From NCBI RefSeq assembly GCF_003985125.1, contig NZ_ML133572.1:124001-188000 (forward strand): a stretch of DNA of 64,000 nucleotides, in the 5' to 3' direction. The position numbers were made by a program, and so were the translations under genes. Shown piece by piece: positions 34,385 to 42,055 of this stretch. Every line of letters starts with the position of its first letter. The stretch's first letter is position 1. The notes beneath the pieces are model-generated. The model saw only the letters and a list, made by a program, of their open reading frames with translations. It searched no databases and had not been told where the DNA came from. The DNA comes from Rhizobium phaseoli (GTDB lineage: Bacteria; Pseudomonadota; Alphaproteobacteria; Rhizobiales; Rhizobiaceae).

Positions 34385-35370
34385 GCCCAAAAGGACGCGA
34401 TATCCTGAAGAGCATGGTCGGCGCCGTGGAGCCGGCACGGCCGGAGGCGCCGGGCGCGCCGCCGCCGCACCGGCCCTCCGGCGCGGTCAAGGCGATGAAC
34501 CTGTCGCTTGGACGATTGGGTGAGGAAGCGGCGGCCGCCAAGGCGCTGCGTGAATCACTGGCCTCCGGCGACAAGGTGCTGGAGATCGATCCGGCTGCCG
34601 TCGAAATGTCCTTTATCCGCGACCGCATCCCGGTCGACAAGGATCTCGAATTCGAGCGGTTGAAGCAGTCGATCCAGGAAAGCGGGCAGCAGGTGCCGAT
34701 CCTGGTGCGGCCGGATCCCGTCAAGGCCGGGCATTACCAGGCCGCCTACGGTCACAGACGGCTGCGTGCAGCTGCGGAGATCGGGGTTACGGTCAAGGCC
34801 GTGGTGCGCAAGCTGACGGATGAAGAATTGATCCTCGCACAGGGTCAGGAAAACGGCCCGCGCGTCGACTTGAGTTTCATCGAAAGGGCGCTGTTTGCGC
34901 GACGCATGGATGAACACGGCTTCAGCCGCGACATGATTGCCCAGGCGCTGGCGACGGACAAGCCGGAAACGTCAAGGCTACTGCAGGTGGCGCAGACGAT
35001 CGATCCCGAGATCATTCTGGCCATCGGACCGGCGCCCAAGGTCGGGCGTCCGCGCTGGTTGGCCTTTGCCGAGAAATTCAGGGAGGCAGGCGGGCGGAAA
35101 AAGGCGCAGGCCGCAATCGGCGCTGCAGCTTTCCACACGCTGGAGAGCAATAGCCGCTTCGATATCATCTGGAAGGCGCTGGAAGAAAAGAGCGCACCGC
35201 AGCGGGCGGAGCAGACGCTTCGGACCCGAAGCGGGGGAACGCTCGCTTCGGTGACCCGTGCTGGAAAAACCTTTCGCATCGCCGTCAAATCGGCGGCGTT
35301 TTCGGAATTCCTGGCCCGGCGGTTGATAGGCCTCGCCGCTGAGTTCGAAGAGGAAAATGAGGGAAAATGA
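34381..35370 (+). CDS. repB: Plasmid partitioning protein RepB (ParB-type)
   Basis: A 329-residue centromere-binding protein starting MSPKGRDILKSMVG. The ParB core appears as IRDRIPVDKDLEFERLKQSI, QVPILVRPDPVKAGHYQAAY, GHRRLRAAAEIG and AQGQENGPRVDLSFIERALF; the helix-turn-helix is SRDMIAQALATDKPETSRLL. The start overlaps the repA stop as ATGA, with GGAG six bases before; an ATG four codons earlier is possible. It should bind the parS sites on either side of repAB. Confidence 0.95.
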   Translation: MSPKGRDILKSMVGAVEPARPEAPGAPPPHRPSGAVKAMNLSLGRLGEEAAAAKALRESLASGDKVLEIDPAAVEMSFIRDRIPVDKDLEFERLKQSIQESGQQVPILVRPDPVKAGHYQAAYGHRRLRAAAEIGVTVKAVVRKLTDEELILAQGQENGPRVDLSFIERALFARRMDEHGFSRDMIAQALATDKPETSRLLQVAQTIDPEIILAIGPAPKVGRPRWLAFAEKFREAGGRKKAQAAIGAAAFHTLESNSRFDIIWKALEEKSAPQRAEQTLRTRSGGTLASVTRAGKTFRIAVKSAAFSEFLARRLIGLAAEFEEENEGK

Positions 35371-35383
35371 GGCAGTTAGACCG

Positions 35384-35399
35384 ATTGTCAGCTGACAAT
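35384..35399. promoter_or_regulatory. parS-like site 2, outer base pair changed
   Basis: ATTGTCAGCTGACAAT is a perfect 16-bp palindrome identical to the site at 33009 except that its outermost pair is A/T instead of G/C. It lies 13 bases after the repB stop, between repB and the antisense RNA terminator. It is either a weaker RepB site or a regulatory one. Confidence 0.65.
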
Positions 35400-35423
35400 T
35401 CGGACAGGAGATAACGCGCAAAA

Positions 35424-35478
35424 GAAAAAAGCCCCCGAACGTCACCGTCACGGAAGCTTTCCTCGCAGTCTTGAACAC
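35424..35478 (-). ncRNA. Countertranscribed RNA (ctRNA, incompatibility factor)
   Basis: In the repB-repC gap the minus strand carries TTGACA (35507-35512), 17 bases, then GATTCT (35484-35489), so transcription should start near 35477. It should end at a hairpin whose arms are AAGCUUCCG and CGGGGGCUU, followed by a run of U. The predicted RNA is about 50-55 nt. All repABC plasmids studied carry such an antisense RNA, which lowers repC expression by pairing with the leader. Ends are estimates. Confidence 0.85.
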
Positions 35479-35506
35479 CTCCGAGAATCGCACTTCCGAG
35501 AATCGC

Positions 35507-35512
35507 TGTCAA
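35507..35512 (-). promoter_or_regulatory. -35 box of the ctRNA promoter
   Basis: TTGACA on the minus strand, 17 bases from GATTCT (35484-35489). The -35 match is perfect, which fits the strong constitutive promoters known for repABC antisense RNAs. Confidence 0.75.
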
Positions 35513-35569
35513 GAGTTTTTGGCGCCGTTTTGGCGAGCGGATTTCTTTTGCCTCGTCGAGGTGGAAGAG

Positions 35570-36874
35570 ATGGAAACCGGAAGTATAACGACGCCCTTCG
35601 GGCGGCGGCCGATGACGCTTGGCATGCTCGCAAGCCAGGTGATGGCGGGTGAGATCAAGCCTGATCAATCGGTCGACAAATGGAAGCTGTTTCGTGCGCT
35701 GTGCGAAGCAAAGCCGCTGCTTGGCATCAGCGACCGGGCGCTAGCGGTGCTCAATGCGCTCTTGAGCTTCTATCCCAAGAACGAGCTGGCCGAGGAAAAC
35801 GGGTTGATCGTATTCCCGTCGAATGTCCAGCTTTCGCTGAGAACGCATGGCATGGCCGAGCAGACCGTGCGGCGCCATCTTACAGCACTCGTCGAGGCGG
35901 GGCTTCTGCTGCGCAAGGATAGTCCCAACGGCAAGCGTTATGTCCGCAGGGACAGGGCAGGGGAGGTCAACGACGCCTTCGGCTTTTCGCTGGCGCCGCT
36001 GCTTGCGCGCGCCGAAGAGATCGAACAACTGGCCGCTGAGGTGATGGCCGAGCGGCTGCATGTCCAGCGCCTGCGCGAACGCATCACGCTTTGTCGTCGT
36101 GATATCGCCAAGCTGATCGAAGCGGCCATCGAAGAGGACGTTGAGGGGGATTGGCAGAGCCTTCACCTGGAGTTCCGGGAACTGATCGAAGGCCTGCCAC
36201 GGTCACCGACGACGGCACAGCTGGAACAATTGCTGGACGAATTGACGGCGCTTCGGGTGGATATCCTTAACCGGCTGGAAAGTCGAGCTAAAGCGATAAA
36301 ACAGCGCGGCAATGCCTCTCATATCGAGCGTCACATACAGAATTCAAACCCCGACTCCATCTCTGAACTTGAACCAGGCTTCGACACGAAGCAGGGCGCG
36401 AGGGCGGAGCAAGACAATGGGCGAGGTGCCGTGACGCCGGAAGAGGGGAGGAGCGAGGCGATCCGTTCGGACAATCGGCCGGGACGGCAGGTTGGACGAC
36501 CAGGCGGCCGTGATGATGCCGGCGGATTGAAATCCTTCCCGCTCGGCCTGGTTTTGCAGGCCTGCCCCGAGATCCTTGCCTACGGGCCGGATGGCGTGAT
36601 CCGAAACTGGCGCGACCTGATGACGGCAGCCGTCACAGTTCGATCGATGCTGGGCGTCAGCCCGTCCGCCTATGAGGAGGCGGCAAGTGTGATGGGCGCG
36701 GAAAATGCCGCGACCGTGATGGCGTGCATCCTGGAGCGCGGAGGCCACATCAATTCCGCCGGCGGCTATCTTCGCGACCTGACGCGGCGTAGCGAAAAGG
36801 GAGAATTCGCGATCGGCCCGATGTTGATGGCGCTCTTGCGGGCAAATGCGCCGGCCGGCCGAAAGGCGGGATAA
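35570..36874 (+). CDS. repC: Replication initiator RepC
   Basis: A 434-residue initiator starting METGSITTPFGRRPMTLGML, the usual RepC opening. The N-terminal half carries winged-helix text (LSLRTHGMAEQTVRRHLTAL); a charged linker follows near residues 230-320, then a conserved C-terminal domain (FPLGLVLQACPEILAYGPDG). RepC is the only initiator needed in repABC plasmids, and the origin lies within its coding sequence in those studied. A reading 33 codons longer exists but crosses the antisense RNA region. Its level should be set by the ctRNA encoded opposite its leader. Confidence 0.95.
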   Translation: METGSITTPFGRRPMTLGMLASQVMAGEIKPDQSVDKWKLFRALCEAKPLLGISDRALAVLNALLSFYPKNELAEENGLIVFPSNVQLSLRTHGMAEQTVRRHLTALVEAGLLLRKDSPNGKRYVRRDRAGEVNDAFGFSLAPLLARAEEIEQLAAEVMAERLHVQRLRERITLCRRDIAKLIEAAIEEDVEGDWQSLHLEFRELIEGLPRSPTTAQLEQLLDELTALRVDILNRLESRAKAIKQRGNASHIERHIQNSNPDSISELEPGFDTKQGARAEQDNGRGAVTPEEGRSEAIRSDNRPGRQVGRPGGRDDAGGLKSFPLGLVLQACPEILAYGPDGVIRNWRDLMTAAVTVRSMLGVSPSAYEEAASVMGAENAATVMACILERGGHINSAGGYLRDLTRRSEKGEFAIGPMLMALLRANAPAGRKAG

Positions 36875-36966
36875 GTTTTCGGCGCTCGTCCGGGTCATCC
36901 ATGCTCGGATGATCGCCGGCGACGATGCCCAAGGAGAGGGGGATGCCGAATGTTACAGCAGGTCGC

Positions 36967-37056
36967 GCAAAAGTGTGCAGCGGTTTTGCGGCAACGACAT
37001 GCGTAAAAACAAAGAGCTAAAGCGAAGCGAATCTGAAAGATCGCGACGCGCTTTAG
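36967..37056 (+). repeat. Dispersed rhizobial intergenic repeat, copy 2
   Basis: About 90 bp with the blocks CAAAAGTGTGCAGCGGTTTT, CAACGACATGCG and CTGAAAGATCGCGACGCGCT, as in the copy at 10309-10396 (opposite strand). CTAAAGCG and CGCTTTAG near its end can pair. Its right end runs into the toxin gene and supplies that gene's TAA stop (37053-37055). Confidence 0.75.
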
Positions 37057-37376
37057 CGGATCAGCCTTCGTTCCAGGAAGGCCTGCATATCGCGACGGCC
37101 GTCTGCCACGCAGTAGACGACGACGTCGGTGCCGATGATGCGGTAGATCATGCGCCAGGGCTTATGGTGCAGTTCGCGATATTCGGAGATACCGATGCTG
37201 GCCAGTTCCTTCGGAATATTTCCGCGTGCCGGGAATTCTTCGAGATCGGCGCAGGCGCTTTCGATTTCCGTCAGGATGCGCTGTGCCATCTCGGCGCCGT
37301 CGCGGGCGGCAATGAAACGATAGAGATCCTCGACGTCGCGTTCCGCGTCCTCGGCAAGAAGAACACGATAACGCAT
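37053..37376 (-). CDS. RelE/ParE-superfamily toxin
   Basis: A 107-residue basic protein beginning MRYRVLLAEDAERDVEDLYR. The rest follows the RelE/ParE pattern: ADLEEFPARGNIPKELASIG, ELHHKPWRMIYRIIGTDVVV, YCVADGRRDMQAFLERRL. ParE toxins poison gyrase and RelE toxins cut mRNA; I lean to the ParE-like side but cannot decide. The start overlaps the antitoxin stop (ATGA). Next to repABC, it would act in post-segregational stability. Confidence 0.88.
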   Translation of the reverse strand: MRYRVLLAEDAERDVEDLYRFIAARDGAEMAQRILTEIESACADLEEFPARGNIPKELASIGISEYRELHHKPWRMIYRIIGTDVVVYCVADGRRDMQAFLERRLIR

Positions 37377-37657
37377 CAGGACTGGTCGTCGGCCAGACGT
37401 TTGCGGATGCGCGCGAAGGATTCCGATGCAGGACGCAGCTTGCCTTCCTCGACCTGTCGATTGGTGAGCGCCAGCACCTTCAGCAGCGCCAGCGTTTCCT
37501 GCGTTTCTTCATATTGGCCGACATCCTGAAGGATCGCCTTGGCCTCGCCGTGAAGGGTAATGACGACGGGCTGCGGATTGTCCTTCAGCGTCCGGATGAT
37601 CTCGGGCGCGTGTGCCTTGAGATAGCTGATCGGCTTGACCTGTTCTGACAGCTTCAT
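37376..37657 (-). CDS. Phd/YefM-family antitoxin
   Basis: A 93-residue protein with MKLSEQVKPISYLKAHAPEI and VVITLHGEAKAILQDVGQYE, the Phd/YefM DNA-binding fold, then a helical C-terminal tail that would cover the toxin. It precedes the toxin gene with a one-base overlap, as expected for antitoxin-first modules, and should repress the pair. Its upstream region (37658-37875) is shared with the divergent sulfur operon. Confidence 0.88.
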   Translation of the reverse strand: MKLSEQVKPISYLKAHAPEIIRTLKDNPQPVVITLHGEAKAILQDVGQYEETQETLALLKVLALTNRQVEEGKLRPASESFARIRKRLADDQS

Positions 37658-37830
37658 GCGGCTACTCCATGTTGACCAGAATATAGATCATTAAATGGTC
37701 GATTGAAAGATCCATGCGCATGCGCGCCCGCATTCCCGGCGTCTGAATTTCCGTCGCAGCTGCGGCTGCTTTTTTCCTCTCAGTGTCCGCGAAAGAGAAT
37801 GTCATTTCTTATCATGATATTTGTCTACTG

Positions 37831-37850
37831 ATTTTATAGATTAAATATTA
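37831..37850 (+). promoter_or_regulatory. AT-rich motif before the organosulfur operon
   Basis: ATTTTATAGA (37831-37840) followed by TTAAATATTA. The same ATTTTATAGA lies 35 bp before the FMN reductase gene (47657-47666), and TATTTATAGA lies before the sulfonate binding-protein gene (53278-53287, on the plus strand as written). It may be a shared activator site or a promoter -10 region; the activator is unknown. Confidence 0.5.
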
Positions 37851-37875
37851 CAACTACTGAGCGGATCGTGGCGCC

Positions 37876-38868
37876 ATGACCTACCTCCTCAGCCTTCTCG
37901 ACAAAAGCCCGATCGAACAGGGCCTCTCCGCCGCCGACGCGTTGCGGGCGACGGTAAAGATTGCCGCCCGGGCTGAGGAGCTCGGTTATCACCGTTTCTG
38001 GGTCGCCGAACATCACAACATGTCCAACCTGGCGAGTTCCGCGCCGGAGGCGCTGATCGCCTATCTTCTCGCCAAGACTTCGAGGATCCGGGTCGGCTCC
38101 GGCGGCGTGATGCTGCAGCACTACAGCGCCTACAAGGTTGCCGAGACCTTCAATCTCCTGGCATCGCTTGCGCCTGGCCGCGTCGACCTCGGCGTCGGCA
38201 AGGCGCCGGGCGGCTTTCCGCTGTCGACGCGCGCCTTGCAGCTTGCCGTCGATCCGGTGAGGAAGCCGGATTTTGCGAGCCAGCTTTCCGATCTCAACAC
38301 CTATCTCGCGGCGGATCCCAGTTACGACGGTGCCCAGGCGACCCCTTTCCCGCCGACGGCTCCGGAGCGTTTCTTGCTCGGCGCCAGCGTCGAGAGCGCC
38401 GAACTCGCGGCCGAGAAGGGGTGGGAGCTCGTCTTCGCCGGCCATCTAAATGGCGATCCCGACAATCTGCGCAAGACCTTCGAAGCCTATGAACGGGCCT
38501 CGGGCGGCAAGCGCCCCATCCTGGCGCTCGCGGCCTTCGCTGCCGAAAGCGAGGAATATGCCCGCGAGCGTGTCGGTAAGCTTCGGATCGTCAAAGTGTT
38601 CCTGCCGAACGGTCAGACCGTCAATGTCGGCAGCGAAGAGCAAGCAGCCGAATTCGCCCGGCAGGCCGGCGTCACCGATTACCGCATCGAGGAGAGGGTG
38701 CCGAGCGTGCTGCACGGCACGGCAAAGCAGATCCGCAAGGAACTGGACGAGCTCCACCGCCGCCACGGCGTCAAGGAATTCGTGCTGGACACGCCGGCGC
38801 TTTCAACCGCCGACCGCCTTGCCTCCATCGAGCTGCTCGCCGCCGAGCGCCTTTCCCTCGTCGCCTGA
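37876..38868 (+). CDS. Luciferase-like (LLM) FMN-dependent monooxygenase, MsnO8-like
   Basis: A 330-residue monooxygenase of the bacterial luciferase fold: opening LLSLLDKSPIEQGLSAADAL, RFWVAEHHNMSNLASSAPEA, IRVGSGGVMLQHYSAYKVAE and RVDLGVGKAPGG, typical of the single-chain MsnO8-type branch. It needs reduced flavin, likely from the reductase at 47701. First gene of the organosulfur operon, 23 bp before a second monooxygenase. Substrate unknown. Confidence 0.88.
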   Translation: MTYLLSLLDKSPIEQGLSAADALRATVKIAARAEELGYHRFWVAEHHNMSNLASSAPEALIAYLLAKTSRIRVGSGGVMLQHYSAYKVAETFNLLASLAPGRVDLGVGKAPGGFPLSTRALQLAVDPVRKPDFASQLSDLNTYLAADPSYDGAQATPFPPTAPERFLLGASVESAELAAEKGWELVFAGHLNGDPDNLRKTFEAYERASGGKRPILALAAFAAESEEYARERVGKLRIVKVFLPNGQTVNVGSEEQAAEFARQAGVTDYRIEERVPSVLHGTAKQIRKELDELHRRHGVKEFVLDTPALSTADRLASIELLAAERLSLVA

Positions 38869-38891
38869 CCTTTCCAAGGAGGATCGATCCC

Positions 38892-40241
38892 ATGGCTCAG
38901 AAACACGTCACATTCGGCATCATGCTGCAAGGTCCCGGCGGCCATATGAATGCCTGGAAACATCCGAGCGTACCGGCCGATGCCAGCGTCAATTTCGATT
39001 TCTTTGTGACGACGGCGCGCAAGGCGGAGGCAACAGGCATCGCTTTCGCCTTTGTCGCGGACGGGCTCTATATCAACGAGCAGTCGATCCCGCATTTCCT
39101 CAACCGGTTCGAGCCGATCGCCATTCTCTCGGCGCTGGCGGCTTCCACCTCGAAGATCGGCCTCGTCGGCACGGTCTCGACTTCCTACAGCGATCCTTTC
39201 ACCATTGCCCGCCAGTTTGCCACGATCGATCTCATCAGCGGCGGCAGGGCAGGGTGGAATGCGGTGACCTCGCCGCTCGAGGGTTCGGGGCGAAATTACA
39301 GCCGTGAACATCCTGAGCACGAGCTGCGCTATGAGATCGCCGAGGATTATATCGATGCGATCAAAGGTCTCTGGGATTCCTGGGACGACGACGCTTTCGT
39401 GCGCAATCGCGAGACCGGCGTCTTTGTCGACAAGGCGAAGATGCATCGCCTGAACCATAAGGGCCGGTTCTTCCGCATCGAAGGACCGCTCAATATCGGT
39501 CGCTCGAAGCAAGGTCAGCCGGTGATCTTCCAGGCGGGCGCTTCGGACTCCGGCATCAGGCTTGCCGGCAAGCATGCCGATGCCGTTTTCACCAATGGCG
39601 GACCGTTCGAAGAGGCTCAAGGCTTCTATCGGCAGCTCAAGGACAGTGTCATCGCTCAGGGACGCGCCGCGGCTGAGGTCGGCATCTATCCCGGCATCGG
39701 CCCGATCGTCGGAAAGACGTCGGAGGAGGCGGAAGCCAAGTATCAGGCGATCCGCAATCTCGTCACGATCGAGGAGGCGCTCCTCTATCTCGGCCGCTTC
39801 TTCGATCATCACGATTTCAGCGTCTACCCGCTCGATGAGGCTTTCCCCGACATAGGCGATATCGGCAGGAATAATTTCCGCGCCACCACCGACCGCATCA
39901 AGAGGACGGCGCGCGAGAAGGGGCTGACGCTCCGCCAGGTCGCACTCGATTCCGCGACGCCGCGCACTGCCTTCATCGGCACGGCGGAGCATATCGCCGA
40001 CGAGATCATCCGCTGGGTTGATCATGGCGCCGCCGACGGCTTCATTCTCGGCTTCCCGGTCATCGCCGAAGGCTTCGACGACTTCGCCGAGCACGTCCTG
40101 CCGATCCTGACCGCGCGCGGTTATTTCGATCCGGTCCTGAGGGGCGAGACGCTGCGCGATCATCTGGGCCTCCCCTTCCGGGAAAGCCGGTATGCGGCCG
40201 GCGCCGATCAGGTTGAGCAGGGAAGGGCTGTCGGCGCCTGA
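38892..40241 (+). CDS. NtaA/SnaA/DszA/SoxA-family FMN-dependent monooxygenase
   Basis: A 449-residue luciferase-like monooxygenase. It contains GPGGHMNAWKHPSVPADASV, IGLVGTVSTSYSDPFTIARQ, RAGWNAVTSPLEGSGRNY and HRGRFFRIEGPLNI-like text (LNHKGRFFRIEGPLNIGRSK), the diagnostic regions of this family, which acts on nitrilotriacetate, dibenzothiophene sulfone and S-modified N-acetylcysteines. GGAGG precedes the ATG. In this operon the last kind of substrate is the best guess (compare B. subtilis YxeK/YtnJ). Confidence 0.9.
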   Translation: MAQKHVTFGIMLQGPGGHMNAWKHPSVPADASVNFDFFVTTARKAEATGIAFAFVADGLYINEQSIPHFLNRFEPIAILSALAASTSKIGLVGTVSTSYSDPFTIARQFATIDLISGGRAGWNAVTSPLEGSGRNYSREHPEHELRYEIAEDYIDAIKGLWDSWDDDAFVRNRETGVFVDKAKMHRLNHKGRFFRIEGPLNIGRSKQGQPVIFQAGASDSGIRLAGKHADAVFTNGGPFEEAQGFYRQLKDSVIAQGRAAAEVGIYPGIGPIVGKTSEEAEAKYQAIRNLVTIEEALLYLGRFFDHHDFSVYPLDEAFPDIGDIGRNNFRATTDRIKRTAREKGLTLRQVALDSATPRTAFIGTAEHIADEIIRWVDHGAADGFILGFPVIAEGFDDFAEHVLPILTARGYFDPVLRGETLRDHLGLPFRESRYAAGADQVEQGRAVGA

Positions 40242-40259
40242 GGCGCCGAGCGAACCGCT

Positions 40260-41459
40260 ATGGACACCATCGCTCTGAACACGCGCAGCAACGATCCGGT
40301 CGAGAAGGGTATCGCCGCCTATCTCGATGAGATCATCGCGCTTCGCCACGACCTGCACCAATATCCCGAGCTGGCCTTCCAGGAGCTCAGGACGAGCAAG
40401 CTGGTGGCGTCCCGCCTTTCCTCCTGGGGCTATGAGGTGGCGACGGGCATTGCCGGCACCGGCATCGTCGCCACCCTCAGACGCGGCGAGGGCGGGAAGA
40501 GGATCGGCATCCGGGCGGACATGGACGCGCTGCCGATCGAGGAGGCGACCGACCTTGCCTATGCCAGCAGCAATCCCGGCGTCATGCATGCCTGCGGCCA
40601 TGACGGGCATACCGCGATCCTGCTTGCCGCCGCCCGCTATCTCGCCGAAAGCGGCAATTTCAGCGGCACGCTCAGGCTGATCTTCCAGCCCGCCGAGGAA
40701 ATCGGCGCCGGCGCGCGCAAGATGATCTCGGAAGGACTGTTCGAACGTTTCCCAGTCGATGCGGTCTTCGGACTGCACAACTGGCCGGGGGTGCCGGCGG
40801 GCCAGTTCGGCTTCGTCACCGGTCCGGCCATGGCTTCCGTCGACCAGGCGGTCATCAGGATCATCGGAAAAGGCGGCCACGGCGCCGAGCCGCACCGCGC
40901 CGTCGATCCGGTGCTGGCTTCGGCTTCCTTCATCACCGCCCTGCAGAGCGTCGTCTCTCGCAATGTCGATCCGCAGGATATGGCGGTCGCCACCGTCGGC
41001 TCGATCCATGCCGGCTCCGCCTCGAATGTCATACCCGAGAGCGTGGAGATGAAACTGACCATGCGGGCCTTCAGCGAAGAAGTTCGCCGGCTTCTGCAGG
41101 AGCGCATTCCAGCACTCGCCCGCGCCCAGGCCGAAAGCTTCGGCGCCGAGACGGACGTGAACTACCGGCTCGGTTTTCCGGCGCTGGTCAACCACGCCAA
41201 GGAAACGGCGTTTGCCCGTGACGTCGCCTATGACGCGCTTGGTCTCGCCGCGATCGAGAAGGATTTCCGTCCGAGAACCGCAAGCGAGGATTTCGCCTTC
41301 ATGCTGCAGGCCAATCCCGGCAGCTACCTCTTCGTGGGCAACGGCGACAGCGCGCCTCTCCACAGCGCCCATTACGATTTCAACGATGTGATCATCGCGC
41401 CGGCCGCCCGCTACTGGGTCCGGCTCGCGGAAACATTCCTCACTGAAGACAATGGGTGA
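40260..41459 (+). CDS. M20-family amidohydrolase (N-acyl amino acid deacylase)
   Basis: A 399-residue metallopeptidase-type deacylase. Metal-binding segments are HACGHDGHTAILLAAARYLA and LIFQPAEEIGAGARKMI; a dimerisation domain lies in the middle (GGHGAEPHRAVDPVL) and ASEDFAFMLQANPGSYLFVG near the end. This is the hippurate hydrolase/N-acetyl-L-cysteine deacetylase pattern. With the GNAT gene next to it, it likely removes an acetyl group from a sulfur amino acid after oxidation (compare YxeP/YtnL). Confidence 0.9.
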   Translation: MDTIALNTRSNDPVEKGIAAYLDEIIALRHDLHQYPELAFQELRTSKLVASRLSSWGYEVATGIAGTGIVATLRRGEGGKRIGIRADMDALPIEEATDLAYASSNPGVMHACGHDGHTAILLAAARYLAESGNFSGTLRLIFQPAEEIGAGARKMISEGLFERFPVDAVFGLHNWPGVPAGQFGFVTGPAMASVDQAVIRIIGKGGHGAEPHRAVDPVLASASFITALQSVVSRNVDPQDMAVATVGSIHAGSASNVIPESVEMKLTMRAFSEEVRRLLQERIPALARAQAESFGAETDVNYRLGFPALVNHAKETAFARDVAYDALGLAAIEKDFRPRTASEDFAFMLQANPGSYLFVGNGDSAPLHSAHYDFNDVIIAPAARYWVRLAETFLTEDNG

Positions 41460-41467
41460 CGAACGAT

Positions 41468-42019
41468 ATGAGCGACACGTTTCTCTATACGACCCCTCTC
41501 GATCCCCGCGCCAAGCCGTTGATCGATCAGCTGATCCACGAATATGACAGCCGCTACGGCACCTATTTCAATGCCGAAGGCGCCGCGGCCGAATTGAACC
41601 GCTATCCGCCCGAAGCTTTCGCGCCGCCTCACGGCAATTTCCTCCTGCTGATCCGCAATGGCGAAACCATCGGCGGCGGCGCCTTCAAGCATTACGACGA
41701 TCGCACGGCCGAGTTCAAACGCATCTGGACACGCGTGGATCTGCGCCGCCAGGGCCTTGCCCGCAAGCTGCTGGTGGAGCTGGAAGCTCAGGCGGCCCGT
41801 CAAGGTTATACGAGGATCTATCTGACGACCGGTTTCCGCCAGCCCGAGGCCGTCGGCCTCTATCTGAACTACGGCTACAGCGCTCTCTTCGACACGTCAG
41901 CCGATCCCGAGATCTACAAGAGCCTGCCCTTCGAGAAGGACATCACCCATCTCGTTCCGCCGGTCTTCGGAACCGAGGCGGCCGAACCGCGCCTGCGCGT
42001 GGCCGGCGCAAATCTCTGA
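41468..42019 (+). CDS. GNAT-family N-acetyltransferase
   Basis: A 183-residue acetyltransferase starting MSDTFLYTTPLDPRAKPLID. The acetyl-CoA loop is RVDLRRQGLARKLLVELE; GYTRIYLTTGFRQPEAVGLY and GYSALFD follow. I take the ATG at 41468; a GTG at 41456 overlaps the deacylase stop and is also possible. It probably N-acetylates an S-modified cysteine before monooxygenation, as YxeL/YtmI do in B. subtilis; that role is inference from context. Confidence 0.85.
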   Translation: MSDTFLYTTPLDPRAKPLIDQLIHEYDSRYGTYFNAEGAAAELNRYPPEAFAPPHGNFLLLIRNGETIGGGAFKHYDDRTAEFKRIWTRVDLRRQGLARKLLVELEAQAARQGYTRIYLTTGFRQPEAVGLYLNYGYSALFDTSADPEIYKSLPFEKDITHLVPPVFGTEAAEPRLRVAGANL

Positions 42020-42055
42020 AAGCGACACGACGATAATCATAAAAGGGAAGCAAGA

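Noticed and set aside
35471..35569. A 33-codon N-terminal extension of RepC
   Set aside because: It crosses the antisense RNA region and does not resemble RepC; the METGSITTPFG opening is the standard one.
38679..41372. A very long open frame on the minus strand (897 codons) opposite three plus-strand genes
   Set aside because: It lies fully antisense to two monooxygenase/deacylase genes with clear motifs. Its amino-acid text is low in hydrophobic order and rich in Arg, Asp and Gly, as expected from the GC-rich codon pattern of the other strand.
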